Assembly (NCBI RefSeq): GCF_001316265.1
Contig: NZ_BBDN01000002.1
Location: 124,001 to 188,000 of the forward strand
Direction: 5' to 3'
DNA length: 64,000 bases
From: Vulcanisaeta sp. JCM 16159
Lineage (GTDB): Archaea > Thermoproteota > Thermoprotei > Thermoproteales > Thermocladiaceae
The translations under genes and the position numbers were made by a program. Within the stretch, counting starts at the first letter, position 1. The number at the start of each line of letters is the position of its first letter. The notes beneath the pieces were generated by a model. The model was not told the origin of the DNA and did not search any database. It saw nothing but the letters and a program-made list of their open reading frames with translations. Below, one piece after another: positions 21,482 to 32,268 of the stretch.

Positions 21482-23367
21482 ATGAATAAAAGAGTTATTT
21501 TTCTAGTTATTGGGCTTGTATTATTAATAATCGGTATATTAATAATCACGTTATCACTAACTCAGCATCAAGTCACCATACGGATGCCGGTAAACGTATC
21601 ATCACCGGCATACCTATTACTAAGTAATTGGAAAAACCTGAGCATATACATATCCACAGGCTATCCAATACCAAAACCAATACTAAATGGTGAATACTCA
21701 AGGCCACCATCAATCCTTCAGGTATTTTATGGAAAGTATGGGTTACTTAACGTCAACGTCACGATTATGGGCTTAGGAAATATCAGCGAGGCATATCTTG
21801 CGCTTAATAACACGGTCATTATAAAAGGTAGCAATGGCGAAGTATCAATATTCACACCGCCAAATTACACAGCGATAGCCATGATAGGCGAGTCCAATGA
21901 GTCATTGACGATTGAGGTTTTCATACCTGGGTCATACGTTTATGAGATAATTAATAATACTTATGTTATGGTTAAGTCACCATTTCCCCTCAGCATTTAC
22001 TCGAATTGCGGGATCACAGTAAGGAGTGTGGGCTATTGGACGGTACTTAGTATCCATGGTAATTACACATACATAGTGCTCAATCTCGGCAGTGGATCGA
22101 TTATTTCAATTAATGAATTAGCTAGTATCAATAATAATGAGGTTAGCAATTGGCTTGGATTAGCTAGAAAACCTAGGTTGAGCGGTGCATTGCTTACTGA
22201 GTATTACTTGAGTCTCCTCCTGTTGATGGATGATCAGAATCCAGTCACTGGGGGATTCGTCGCATCACCGGAGCCTTATACTTCTACACCTGGTTAGGGA
22301 CTCATCATTCGCGGCAATGGCCTTCAGACCGCCGGTTATTATGGACCAGCAATGAAGTACTGGCTGTGGATGTGTAGTGTACAAAACTCAAGCGGCACCT
22401 GGTATACACGCTATGACTTCTGGAGTGGGGAGCCGGATACCTCATTTGGCATACCTGAGTATGATAGTGTTGGTCTATTCCAAATAGGTGTTTGGCAATT
22501 CTATGAGTACACCCACAATAAATCATTCCTACTGGCGGTGCTACCCTGCATTAACAAGTCCCTTAACTGGGAGTTGAAGAGTATTAGTGAGGATAATGGC
22601 TTGATACCCAAGGACTTAAGCATTTGGGAGAGCAACTACGCCTATAACTTCTGGACCAGGCAATTGATGACCTAGGCCTATACGCCTCAGCACAGATATA
22701 CAGGGCATTGGGCCTCAACAACACGGAGATACTCAGGGCCGCCGATGAACTAAACGCCACGATACAGAGATACTTCTACACCGGCAAGTTCTACTCGCAG
22801 TCCATTACGAGCACCGTTGTTTACACGAGCAATGGCTCTCAAGTCACGTATGTACCAATAGAATACCTGACTCGTCAGTAATTCTACATAGCCATGGGGC
22901 TGGTGAACCCACGTAGCGCTGAGGCATTAAGCACTGTCGAAACCATAACACATGTATTAACGGTTAATGGAGGGTTAGCGAGGTTCCCCGGCGATGATTA
23001 CCACTACGATTCAAGCCTTTACGACAGCACGGCGCCAGACCCACCCTGGTTAATAACCACGTTATTCCTGGCAATGTACTACGAGGACATTGGAAACTAC
23101 ACGGGCGTGCACAATATATTAGCATGGTGTGTTGAGCATTCGCAGCATGGCCTATTGCCCGAGGCCATTGACCCAAGGCTTGGATATCCATTACAGACGA
23201 CGTCTCCATTAACCTGGTCGGCCGCTATGTATGTAATTACGGCAGTTAATTATATCCCGTCACAAAAACCCGTGGTTATAATACTAATACTTACTATGAT
23301 CATCATCATTTTATTGGCAATGGTTATGTCCATAGTTTATGGAAGAAGAGGGTCTAAACGAGCCTAA
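21482..23367 (+). CDS. membrane-anchored GH15-like glycoside hydrolase (frameshifted)
   Basis: This exported protein has about 628 aa. It starts with a hydrophobic anchor (VIFLVIGLVLLIIGILIITL) and ends with a second membrane helix before a basic tail. The outer region has many NxS/T sites. The catalytic half shows the (alpha/alpha)6 signatures of GH15 glucoamylases: YTWLRDSSFAAMAL in a shifted frame, NGLIPKDLSIWE with a catalytic Glu, and PPWLITTLFLAMYY. Breaks lie near 22275 and 22660. An in-frame TAA at 22879 disappears if two opposing indels restore YLDSSVI, the expected GH15 motif. It likely degrades starch-like glucans outside the cell. Confidence 0.75.
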
Positions 23368-25283
23368 TGGTTTCCCCATTATTCATGAATATTGTTGGTA
23401 TCTTCAGCTGGAGCTCCAGGGTTAGGGCTAGGTTCATTATCTTGCTTGGCTCGCCGTGGACAAGCATTATCTTATGAGGCTTCGGCTCCATGTTCCTAGC
23501 GTAATTAATCAATTGCCTCCTATCACTATGCCCCGAGAAGCCTGGTATTGACTCAACCTTCATCTTAATATCAAGCGTCACTCTGTCTGAGTAGTACCTA
23601 ACGGTTAATTTCCTCTCGCCCTGTTGGATCCTCCTGCCAATCGTGTTCTCCGCCTGATACGAGACAAACAATAACATGTTCTTCTCATCCTCGGCAGCGT
23701 GCACGAAGTAGTCCATTATCGGCCCTCCATTGAGCATGCCGTGCGGGGCCAGTATGACTGCTGGTGGTCCCTGGAGTATCTCCATGACCTGCTCCTTACG
23801 CTTCTCAGGGTCCCTGGCCCTCTCGATTGGCTTAACGTACTCACTCAGGAATGGGTTTATGCCGTCGTATATCATCTCCCTGAGGGTCCTATTCAAGTAA
23901 TCGGGGAACATTAGGTGTACGTTTAGTGTCTCCAGCACCATCCCATCGACATAGATCGGGATCTTTGGCAACTGCTTATTGTTAATGGCTTCATTAAGCA
24001 CCAGGAGTATTTCCTGGGCCCTACCCGTACTGAACACAGGTATCAAAACCTTACCCTCATGCTCAACGGTGTGCTTAACCAACTCAACAAGCCTCTGCTC
24101 ACTTTCCTGCCTTGGCGGTTGAACATCATCCTTACCACCGTAGGTACTCTCCATAATCAGCAACTCAGCCCTCTTGAACTTGTTATGGGCTGGGTTCAGG
24201 AGTCTCGTTGGTCCGTATTTCATGTCGCCCGTGTAGATGATGTTGTAAAGGCCATTACCAATGTGTAGGTGCACCACGCTGAGCCAACCTCATGACCCGC
24301 GTCAAAGAGCATTAACTTCGTGTCTGGAGATATGTCCGTCGGATGATCAGCGTAGTTAAGGGTTATCGTGTGATAGAGGCTTGGGCGAGGTCCTGCCTAC
24401 TATACGGTGGAACCCTACCCTCTGACTCCGCCTGCTCGATATAGTCAGTGAGTAGCACCTCCATTAGGTACTTAGTGGGTTCCGTCATGTAGACCGGGCC
24501 CTTATAGCCATACTTGAATAGGTATGGTACATAGCCGATGTGGTCCATGTGTGCGTGGGTTATGACAACGGCGTCTAGCGTGTCCAGGTCGAGCTCATCA
24601 AGTAATGGCGCCTCATCTCCCGAGCTTGATGGCTTAACGCCGCAGTCCAGGAGTATTGAGCTTTCCTTCGTCCTGACGAGTATGGCGCTCCTACCAACCT
24701 CCATCTGAGCGCCTAGGCCGGTAACGGTTATCCTGGCATCCCTGTAAATGGGCTCCCTATGAATCCTCATGCCGAGCCTCCTAAGGAACTCGAGCCTATC
24801 CTTTGCCGTGGCCAATTGTATTTGCTTAACGGCATCTATGTCCGACCTGGGTAGCCCAGCGCCCATTTCTAGGGCCGTGGGTATTATCCAGGGCTTCCAA
24901 CCAGTCTCAGCCAGTATCTCCTTCTCCAACTTACTCCTCTCCCTAACGGGCTTCTTCAGGTAGACGTAGACCTCACCGGTCGGTTCATCAACCACAATAT
25001 CATCGATTATGTTCGAGCCCACGCTCTTAGTTACCATGTCGGTGATGGTCCTCTTCAACTTATCAACCTCCCTAATCCTAACCTTCGGATCACCCCTAAT
25101 GATTATGTACTTCTTCAACTCCTTAGCCAGGGTCTTTATGTACTCGCTGTGTTCCATCACGTACCTTGGGTTCATCACGTAAATAATTACGTTGGGCCCC
25201 TCAAAATCCACCTTAGAAAACTTGGCTTCGGGCGGTAGAATCTCCATAATCTTCTTCTCCATCTCCTCCTTTAAGGATGCCAT
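23354..25283 (-). CDS. aCPSF1, archaeal beta-CASP ribonuclease with KH domains (frameshifted)
   Basis: This homologue of the eukaryotic cleavage factor CPSF73 acts in archaeal 3'-end formation and transcription termination. N-terminal KH-like domains (residues 1-150) are followed by the metallo-beta-lactamase core with VITHAHMDHIGY, LFDAGHEVGS, YTGDMKYGP, and the beta-CASP part with GFSGHSDRRQL and the C-terminal VHGEP. Zinc ligands are intact. Length of about 643 aa is typical. I chose the Met at 25283 (MASLKEE) because the frame upstream lacks similarity and overlaps the divergent gene. Breaks lie near 24285 and 24385. Confidence 0.93.
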
Positions 25284-25425
25284 ACTCAAAACCTCAAGAA
25301 CTGGGGAACGAGTACCGCAGGCACTTAAAAAAATTATCTCTAAAGAAGCATGGGAAATAACAAGCAATGTGTTTCGGAAATCCGATAACGAAAACCTAAT
25401 AAGACAGCAGGCAAAGCCTAAGGAC

Positions 25426-26214
25426 ATGCCGAGGGAGGAATACACAAGGTATAGGGCAAGCGACGGTAGCGAATTAACAGCCTTCCAGGTAACGCCGGAC
25501 ACGACGTATAGGTCAGCCGTGATTGTGATACACGAAATATTTGGCATCACGGAATTCATAAGGAATGTAACCAGGAGGTTGGCAGGCCTTGGTTACCTAG
25601 CCATTGCGCCAAACCTATACTCTAGGAGGGCTGACGTATTTACTGAGCAGAACATAGCAGGCGTAATGAGGAGGTTTTGGTCTCTACCGCAGGAGAGGAG
25701 GGCTGATCCAAAGGCGATCAGTGAGTTAATGAGCTCATTATCGCCGACGGAGAGGGAGATAGTGCAGGAGCTGGTCATTAATAGGGAGGCCACTGAGGAG
25801 AGGATGGTCAGAGACATAGTGGACACGTACAACTACGTAAAGAGTACGTACAGTGCAGAGAGGGTGGGCATAATAGGCTTTTGCATGGGCGGCGGCCTGG
25901 CCTTTGAGGCATCCACTAGGGTGCCCTTTGACGCGTCGGTGATTTACTACGGTAGGAACCCGAAGAATATAAACGACATAGCCAAGATCAAGGGGGCAAT
26001 ACTGGCTATTTACGCCAGCGAGGACCCAGCCATAAACCAGGGAATACCAGACCTAATAAGGGCTGTACTAACCTACAAACCGAGGTTTGAGATGGCCTTC
26101 TACCCAGGCACGTATCATGCCTTCGCCACCGAGGGTGGGCCTGTATATAATGAGACAGCCGCGAAGGACGCCTGGGAGAGGACGGTTAACTTCTTCAGGA
26201 AGTACCTGGGTTGA
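25426..26214 (+). CDS. dienelactone hydrolase family protein
   Basis: This alpha/beta hydrolase has about 262 aa. The nucleophile elbow is GFCMGGG (Cys nucleophile as in dienelactone hydrolases), the oxyanion-side motif is VIHEIFGITEF, the acid is in YASEDPAI, and the catalytic His is in YPGTYHAF. An insertion at residues 70-135 is rich in charged helices. The frame is open back to 25192, where it overlaps aCPSF1 on the other strand; ATG 25426 (MPREEYTRY) is the plausible start. The natural substrate is unknown; esters or lactones are likely. Confidence 0.85.
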   Translation: MPREEYTRYRASDGSELTAFQVTPDTTYRSAVIVIHEIFGITEFIRNVTRRLAGLGYLAIAPNLYSRRADVFTEQNIAGVMRRFWSLPQERRADPKAISELMSSLSPTEREIVQELVINREATEERMVRDIVDTYNYVKSTYSAERVGIIGFCMGGGLAFEASTRVPFDASVIYYGRNPKNINDIAKIKGAILAIYASEDPAINQGIPDLIRAVLTYKPRFEMAFYPGTYHAFATEGGPVYNETAAKDAWERTVNFFRKYLG

Positions 26215-26219
26215 TGGGC

Positions 26220-26345
26220 ATGGGTGATGAAAAGGAACAAAGGTGGACTGGGAACACCATCACTGACTGCTTCTTAACATGGGTGGAAATACTGGAGCGA
26301 AGGGAAAGGGAGGGCCGGACCGAGAATAAAGGCGATGATAATTAA
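26220..26345 (+). CDS. possible small protein (41 aa)
   Basis: A short ORF begins six nucleotides after the dienelactone hydrolase stop and encodes a highly charged 41-residue peptide with ERRERE in its C-terminal half. It may be a coupled small protein. The same DNA contains a C-box-like GTGATGA (26224-26230) and CTGA (26263-26266), so an sRNA is an alternative. Neither is well supported. Confidence 0.2.
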   Translation: MGDEKEQRWTGNTITDCFLTWVEILERREREGRTENKGDDN

Positions 26346-26362
26346 TTGTAACCCCCACTCAC

Positions 26363-26522
26363 TTACCGAATTCCCACTAGGTCCTGTGCAGCGGTTTGAC
26401 AGCCAAGCCTAGCCATGGCGTCATCAATACTTTGCGATCTCCCATCATTACCACTACCCATAGCCTCCTTTAATATCTCGGAAAGTCTCACGTACTACTG
26501 CCCTAACCCAGTCATGTCTCAT
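26363..26522 (-). CDS. small hypothetical protein, about 53 aa (frameshifted)
   Basis: Starting at ATG 26522 the minus strand encodes RHDWVRAVVRETF. After one shift near 26475 it continues EILKEAMGSGNDGRSQSIDDAMARL to a TAA at 26363. The amphipathic helical character suggests a real but broken small gene. It lies 29 nt downstream of the next, larger fragment and could be in the same operon. The family is unknown. Confidence 0.3.
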
Positions 26523-26551
26523 CACTTCACCCTGCCATACACGTACGGCAC

Positions 26552-26948
26552 TTAATCAGCGACCAACTTCACATAACCATCGCAAGCCCTCACCATCATC
26601 TTCACACCATCAATAAACACGGAAGACCTACCCTTCGGCCTATAGCCCATGCCGGCCAAATCAATCAACAGCCTAAGCTTAACCGCATCACTCAATCGAG
26701 CCAAATCCCCAATGACAACCCCAAACACAGGATCACCCAACCACTCCCCAGCCAGCTTAGCGGCCCTCGAAGACCTAACCCTAACACCCCACTCCACCCA
26801 TACCCACCACCCCTAAAACCCAACCTCTCAATATCGGCACTCACGGCCCATACTTACCACCCATGAACAACCTAATCCCCCTCACATCATACTCATCCTG
26901 AATATCACCATCACCAAACACAGCAAACAACAAAACCACGCTCAACAT
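26552..26948 (-). CDS. small protein, weakly LAGLIDADG/PaRep2-like (frameshifted)
   Basis: From ATG 26948, about 22 nt after TATA-like AATTTAAA, the frame reads LLFAVFGDGDIQDEYDV. After a shift near 26840 and a second near 26790 it enters an 81-codon frame with GVVIGDLARLSDAVKLRLL. The FGDGD motif and later acidic segment recall LAGLIDADG-type or PaRep2-type proteins of Thermoproteales, but this is a weak resemblance. The codon pattern is biased: the plus strand is rich in ACC/CCA. It may be a decayed mobile-element gene next to the tRNA-Pro. Confidence 0.3.
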
Positions 26949-27005
26949 CAACCGCACTTCCACCTTTAAATTTACAATCAATGGATGTTAAAAACCATGT
27001 AATGG

Positions 27006-27222
27006 TTATATCCTTTTATTTATATTAATGCTCTTCACGTACATATTATTCTTGCCTAGAAATACCAATGGCCAAATAATACCCTGCCAAAGGTGAGTCG
27101 TGCCTATTTCAGGATATCCATCCCTATCAACATTACCATCCGTCAACAACCCATATTGCATGGCTCTTAATACATTATTGTCAAACAGCCTTGGCGATAT
27201 GCGTGAATACCCCTGATATTAG
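27006..27222 (-). pseudogene. C-terminal remnant of an unknown gene
   Basis: About 70 codons on the minus strand read as well-formed protein (SPRLFDNNVLRAMQYGLL, then IGTTHLWQGIIWPLVFLGK) and end in TAA at 27006. Stops block the frame upstream at about 27222, and no start or N-terminal domain can be found before the tRNA. It therefore looks like the 3' end of a larger, deleted gene. The aromatic-rich THLWQGIIWPLVFLG segment recalls glycoside-hydrolase C-termini, without certainty. Confidence 0.35.
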
Positions 27223-27335
27223 TAAGCATTAAGCATTAAGAAAATATGTTATTGCTTAAGGAATAAAGCATTACTTATCCATAAGGCGAACCATCAGTAA
27301 AAGCTTAAAAAAACTACATTAAGTTTATGAAGAGC

Positions 27336-27459
27336 GGGGCCGTAGTCTAGCCTGGCTAGGATGCTCGGCTTGGATGTCCACCACCGGGACATTGTTTAGA
27401 ACCGGTGGTGGCGGGGTATGCCCGAGTGATCCCGGGTTCAAATCCCGGCGGCCCCACCA
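27336..27459 (+). tRNA. tRNA-Pro (TGG) with 46-nt intron, CCA encoded
   Basis: The acceptor GGGGCCG (27336-27342) pairs with CGGCCCC (27449-27455), followed by A73 and an encoded CCA (27457-27459). The anticodon stem CTCGG (27364-27368) pairs with CCGAG (27422-27426). The loop CTTGGA places anticodon TGG at 27371-27373. The T arm is CCGGG-TTCAAAT-CCCGG. The canonical intron after position 37 spans 27375-27420 and folds through CCACCACCGG pairing with CCGGTGGTGG, consistent with a bulge-helix-bulge splice site. A TATA-like TTTATG lies just upstream. Confidence 0.93.
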
Positions 27460-27478
27460 CGGAGTCCTTGTTCTTTGG

Positions 27479-27841
27479 TTATATGGCGAGTAGTGCCTCG
27501 GTTTTCTTTAGTTGTTTTGTTGTTGGGTCTACCTCTAGTCTTAGGCCTTCTAGTGAGTATGCGCCTAGTACCTCTGCGTCGTTTTCCTAGGCGAAGACTA
27601 CGATTGTTGTTGCCCTCTTGCCCATGCACTCGATGATTGCCTCGCCAAGGTCCCTCTCGATTATCCTGCCCTCGATCGTCCTGAACCTCCACCTTCTCAT
27701 CGGCTCTATTCCCAACTCCCTGAGTCTCGAGGCCTTAATCCATGTGTATGTGCTGCCCGTGTCGACGAGTAAATCAAGCTCTAGGCACCTGCTCGAGTCC
27801 CTTGGGTTGCAGAGCCTGACCCTGGCCGTTATGTCGCCCAT
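27479..27841 (-). CDS. retropepsin-like aspartyl protease, clan AA (frameshifted)
   Basis: This small protein has about 120 aa and the single aspartyl-protease motif LLVDTGSTYTWI, so it should act as a homodimer. A shift near 27588, at a premature TAG, leads into VLGAYSLEGLRLEVDPTTKQ and ALLAI, the usual C-terminal half of archaeal clan AA proteins. ATG 27841. The gene lies 20 nt from the tRNA-Pro 3' end in convergent orientation. Upstream (27905-27950) are two palindromes and a TATA box that probably control it. Confidence 0.75.
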
Positions 27842-27904
27842 TAATGATTATGTTGCTAGGGAAGTTAATAGGACTTGCTATCCTTGGGTCTCAAGCCAAA
27901 GAGC

Positions 27905-27950
27905 ACTTCTACTCCCAGAAGTTACTTCCGCCCCCGGAAGTTTATAAGAG
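27905..27950 (-). promoter_or_regulatory. tandem palindromic operator with TATA box
   Basis: Two inverted repeats of identical design, ACTTCT-N6-AGAAGT (27905-27922) and ACTTCC-N6-GGAAGT (27924-27941), have centres 19 bp apart. The second touches CTTATAAAC, a TATA box on the minus strand (about 27941-27949). Helical phasing of about two turns suits two repressor dimers on one face. The site is upstream of the clan AA protease (ATG 27841), leaving a leader of roughly 70 nt. Confidence 0.55.
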
Positions 27951-27984
27951 TATTTCATTACTTGGTTCATGACAAGGCCTTAAG

Positions 27985-28952
27985 TTATTGCGATGTATTA
28001 CTCAGTAGTTTGTTTAGTTCCTTGTCCCTTAGGTACATCCTCCTGTATAGTGCTATTGGGTAGTCTGCGTGGATTAACTTGTCGTGGGTAATATCATTGG
28101 GTTGCGTGAGTACTACCCTGCGGTCTTGATGGAGTACGTAGGTGTTGAAGGGCATTAGTAGCTTGGTTATTGCCCTATCTATTGCCTTAATGCCGGTCAC
28201 CCTCATGTAAAGCCTTATGTAAATCCTTGTGCTACCCGAGTCAATGGGTGCGAAGAAGGCTATAATCCTCATGTTCCTGGATATGTAGTTCTCCCAAACG
28301 TTTGGGTAAATGAACCAGAGGTAATTCCTCAACCTACCAGCGTCTATTTCATTGCTTCTCAGTGGCCTTTGACCTCTGTCTACTTCATTAAATGGGTATA
28401 TGATGAAGGAGTAGTCGTCGAGAACCTTGACCAGTGGACCATGAACCAGGGTCTTACCACCCCTACCAATGGTGTTATAATGAACAAAGGGCAGGTGGAA
28501 CACATCCAATTGATTCTCAACGGCCCTCGGCAGGGACACACCCCACACCTCACTGTACTCTGAGTACGCGCTTAACCCATCCAGGTCATCGAAGAACCTC
28601 GGTGGTTTACTCGGATCGCCACTGCCGTACCAGAGCCAGACAATGTCGTGGGCCTCGTATACCGGGATGGAAATAGCCCTTAGGTACTTCGGTGCTTCAG
28701 ATGCCCTGCCTAGGGCAGGTACCTTAACAGCCTTTCCCAAGCCGTCGAATTCGAAGCCGTGGTACGGGCATCGAATATTGCCATTAACTACCTTACCCAG
28801 CGAGAGTTTGGCATGCCTGTGTGGGCAGTCATCGAGCAATGTATTCACTCTTCCGACTTGTCCCGCCAGAATACCAGGTTCATGTTCAGTCTCTTAACGC
28901 CAAGGGCCTCATCCCTTTTCACCTCACTTGATGAAAGTACTGCAATCCACAT
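27985..28952 (-). CDS. Rieske non-heme iron oxygenase (frameshifted)
   Basis: This protein of about 322 aa has an N-terminal Rieske [2Fe-2S] domain, CPHRHAKLS...CPYHGFEFDG (C-x-H / C-x2-H). The catalytic domain contains ENQLDVFHLPFVHYNT, the Asp/His iron-ligand segment of ring-hydroxylating oxygenase alpha subunits. The true start is ATG 28952 (MWIAVLSSSEVK); a shift near 28855 separates it from the rest. It needs an electron donor not seen nearby. The substrate is unknown; phenylpropionate dioxygenase-like proteins in archaea are uncharacterised. Confidence 0.8.
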
Positions 28953-29085
28953 AATGTATGCAAACATCTATTTTGGGATTCAGTTAATAAGTTTAATGAT
29001 GTGGTGCGAGATATACGTGCGTATAAGTAGTATTGCCTTATCCAGACTAAGGCTTAATAGGGAGCGTGGTAGTGGCGCCAGTGTT

Positions 29086-29883
29086 ATGAGTAGACCAATT
29101 AACGAGTTAATATCCCTCAGGGGAAGGAGGGCCCTTATCACCGGCGCCGCCTCTGGGATAGGCAGGGCAATGGCCCTCAGGTTTGCCGAGGCAGGGGCGT
29201 CCCTATACCTCGTTGACATCAATGAGGCTGGGCTTAATGAGACGACTAATGAAGTTAGGAGTAGATTCAGCGTTGACGTTAGTGCTTACCGCGTCGACCT
29301 ATCCAGGAAGAGGGAGATAGATGCCCTGTGGGACTCCATTAAGGGTAAGGAGCCCGACATACTTGTTAATAACGCGGGTATTTACGAGTTCATGGATTTC
29401 CTGGAGGTTGATGAGGAGACCCTGGAGAGGACGCTTGCCGTGAACCTAAAGTCGGTCTTCTACATGTGCCAGCACATGATTAGGGGCAGGGGTAATAGGG
29501 GCGGCGTAATAATAAACATTGGGTCCATAGAGTCAATACTACCCTTCGCAAGGAACCTGGTGCACTACGACATGAGTAAGATGGGTATCATAGCCCTAAC
29601 CAGGGCCCTCGCCAAGGAATACGGGCCAATGGGCTTCAGGATAAATGTAATAATCGCCGGTGGAATAAACACACCAGGGGTCCAGAGACTGAGGCAGGAG
29701 GCCATACTGAAGTTGAGGATTGACGTAATAAGGACCGGTATTGAGTACTTCATGAGAATACCACTAAAGAGGCTTGGTGACCCAGACGAGGTTGCCAGGG
29801 TAGCGCTATTCCTTGCCTCAGACATGGCAAGTTATGTACATGGAGCGGCAATACCGGTAGACGGCGGCTTCCTCTCTGCGTAA
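29086..29883 (+). CDS. short-chain dehydrogenase/reductase
   Basis: This is a classical SDR (265 aa): cofactor motif TGAASGIGRAM, NNAG, catalytic Ser in IGSIES and the YDMSK active site, and the C-terminal PVDGGFLS typical of FabG-like dehydrogenases. Asp in VDINEA after strand 2 points to NAD(H). The frame is open from 28759 through the start of the divergent Rieske gene, but ATG 29086 (MSRPINELI) gives the normal length. It oxidises or reduces an unknown alcohol/ketone. Confidence 0.9.
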   Translation: MSRPINELISLRGRRALITGAASGIGRAMALRFAEAGASLYLVDINEAGLNETTNEVRSRFSVDVSAYRVDLSRKREIDALWDSIKGKEPDILVNNAGIYEFMDFLEVDEETLERTLAVNLKSVFYMCQHMIRGRGNRGGVIINIGSIESILPFARNLVHYDMSKMGIIALTRALAKEYGPMGFRINVIIAGGINTPGVQRLRQEAILKLRIDVIRTGIEYFMRIPLKRLGDPDEVARVALFLASDMASYVHGAAIPVDGGFLSA

Positions 29884-31325
29884 CTAAACATAACCAAACT
29901 CCGACAATCTATTTACAAGCCAAGCCCACATTCCTCGACCCCTCTCAGAAACCACTGCGTAGTAGAAGAAGACTGTTGATGCCGCGAGTATTAATGCCGT
30001 AAATGCATCACCTATTAAACCTAATATGGATAATCTTGGGTAGTAAATAGTCACCAAGGCTAAGGAGTAGGGCGTCATGTATATTGCCAACGTAATAAAT
30101 AGCACCAAAAATATTAGGTAGATTCTTAGTGAGTGCGTTACTGGCCTCTGCACCAGCTGGAGTTCCCTCCTCTGCGGTACGCCTACGTACGCTGCTGCTA
30201 ACCAACTGAGTGAGGGTGCTGACATTATTATGGGTATTAACGCTATCGCTAGGTATATAGCCGGCCTAAAGTAGATGCCCTGTATTGAATAGGCGGCGAT
30301 CCAGGGCAGTAGGGCTACTGTCATTATCAATGTTCGTGCCAACATCCTATACCTGAAGTAACGGGTTGGCTCTATGGATAGGTTCAACCAAAGCCTTTCA
30401 TTACTAATCGTCGACGACGCAAATATGTAGAGATAGAAATATACCATGTAGAAGGAGAAGGCTGAAAGAAAAACCTGGGAGATAGTGCCTCGAATAAGTA
30501 GGGCCAACACCGTGTAAACAATGGCTAATGAAGTTGATGCTATCGCCAATCCTCTAAAGACGTTGTATCTAGCGCCACTACGTAAATTTCTATTATGCGT
30601 CGACGTTGCCCAAATAACGCCCCAGACAGTCCTCGGAAACTCAATAGAGCCAGCAACACCGGCACCGCCCATTGAGCGCGGCATTGGCGTTCGCACGCTC
30701 AATATTTCGTAGGCATTTACGGCCAATCCCCTAATGTTATTCTTCGGTATAGTGAGTATGGCAAGGACTAAGAGAGCCAGGGAGTAAGCTATGTAAATGG
30801 GCTTGGGCTCTATGAGCCGTACAATGGCGATATCTCAGGTTTGAGGAAGCCTAGGCATATGACTGTGAGTATTGGGGCTGACAACAACAACTTACTTCTC
30901 CATGAGCCCATTCGAACATTACTCGTAAATAACACAAAGAACCCAGAAAGTATCAATGCATTCAGCAAGCAGTAAATGATGGTAGGGTTAAGCCTTACCG
31001 TAAATACCGTGAATGCGATGAGGAAGATAGGATACAATAGGCCGGCGGCAATGGCATTAGCTATGTAGTACTCCACGGGGTCTATCTGCGTTGTGAAGAC
31101 GAAGTCAATCACCGATTTCGTAATTGAGTAGTACCTTAATGGCACATAGGAAGTTAGGATCATTACTATGATTAAGAAGCTTAAGTAGTCCAGTATTATC
31201 TTAGGATTACCAGTAATGACGATCGAGAATGAACCGATAATGGCAATAAACAATGAGGGTAAGATAGAGTACCATCTCCTATACATCTGCTTAATCTCAA
31301 AATACGCTATTTTCAACACCCTCAT
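29884..31325 (-). CDS. ABC transporter permease (frameshifted)
   Basis: This is an integral membrane protein of about 480 residues with around twelve hydrophobic segments and no soluble domain. Two readable frames join near 30815 through LIEPKPIYIAYSLALLVLAIL, so I treat it as one gene. The ATG (31325) overlaps the stop of the upstream ATPase gene by 4 nt, showing a transporter operon. It resembles ABC-2-type exporters in its layout. The substrate is unknown. Its 3' end abuts the convergent SDR gene directly. Confidence 0.75.
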
Positions 31326-32034
31326 CTCATCAACCTCGCCACAACCTCCTCAATACGCTCACCGGCGCTTGCCGCGATTTCCTTAAGCTCGCTCATTGTG
31401 CCCTGCCAAACAATGACGCCCTTATTAATCACGATGACCCTACTCGTCAGTCTCTCGGCAATTGACATTATATGTGTCGACACAAGCAATGTGGAACCAG
31501 AAGCATTTAATTCCCTGAATAGCTTAATCACAGCCTCCTGGGTCGGTATGTCCAGGTAATTAAGCGGTTCATCAAGTAGTAACACCCTGGGCCTATGCAT
31601 GATTGTGAGGGCAATCGCAAGTCTCTGCCTATTACCCCTGGATAGAGATCCAGCTAACTTATCGGCCAAGTCCTCAAGGCCAAGCAGTTTTAATGGTTTC
31701 GTCAACCACGGAGTCACTCAACCCCCTAAGCACAGCCATGTATTCCAGGTTCTCCCTAACCGTGAGGTTTAGGAAGGGCACTGCATCCTCGGGCAAGTAA
31801 CCAAGACACGCCTTAGCCTCCCTAGGCTGCCTCTGAACATCAAAACCACAGACATAGGCACTTCCCGAGTCCGGGCCTAAGCAACCCAGCCAGTATCCTG
31901 AGGGTTGTTGACTTACCAGCACCGTTAGGGCCAAGCAGGGCTACGGATTCACCGCACTTCACCTCAAAACTAACACCATTCAAAGCAGCGATGCTGCCAA
32001 ACCTCTTAACAAGCCCATTTACGGTAATGCACAT
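31322..32034 (-). CDS. ABC transporter ATP-binding protein (frameshifted)
   Basis: This nucleotide-binding subunit has about 237 aa. Walker A is [12 protein letters not shown], the Q-loop region reads GYLPED, the signature is [12 protein letters not shown] (variant of LSGGQ), Walker B is [12 protein letters not shown], and the H-loop is VSTHIMS. The PED and LSRG variants are common in ABC-2 exporters (drug/antibiotic type). Shifts lie near 31870 and 31700. It is coupled to the permease gene by a 4-nt overlap. It powers export of an unknown compound. Confidence 0.88.
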
Positions 32035-32268
32035 GTATTTTCATCGCCACGGCAACACTAATAAACTTTACGCACGTGAGACACCGGTAACGTTTTAAAC
32101 ATAATTCACGGCAAATAACGCATATGTAAATCGTAACTATCAAGGGAAACAGCAAGAGTGGAATTGGCATTAATAGCCATGGGAATCCAGGAGCGCCTAA
32201 ACAAGGCGTGGGAATGCCAAGTACCTTATCAAGGCCCTAGTTATTTTAAGGGTAGTGGTTGATTATGA

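Noticed and set aside
22879-22881. In-frame TAA in the GH15 gene as a true nonsense mutation
   Set aside because: Two opposite one-base indels restore the family motif YLDSSVI, matching the indel pattern elsewhere.
25192-25425. N-terminal extension of the dienelactone hydrolase
   Set aside because: It overlaps the conserved KH region of aCPSF1 on the other strand and has no family similarity.
28759-29085. N-terminal extension of the SDR
   Set aside because: It runs antisense through the Rieske gene start; ATG 29086 gives the normal SDR length.
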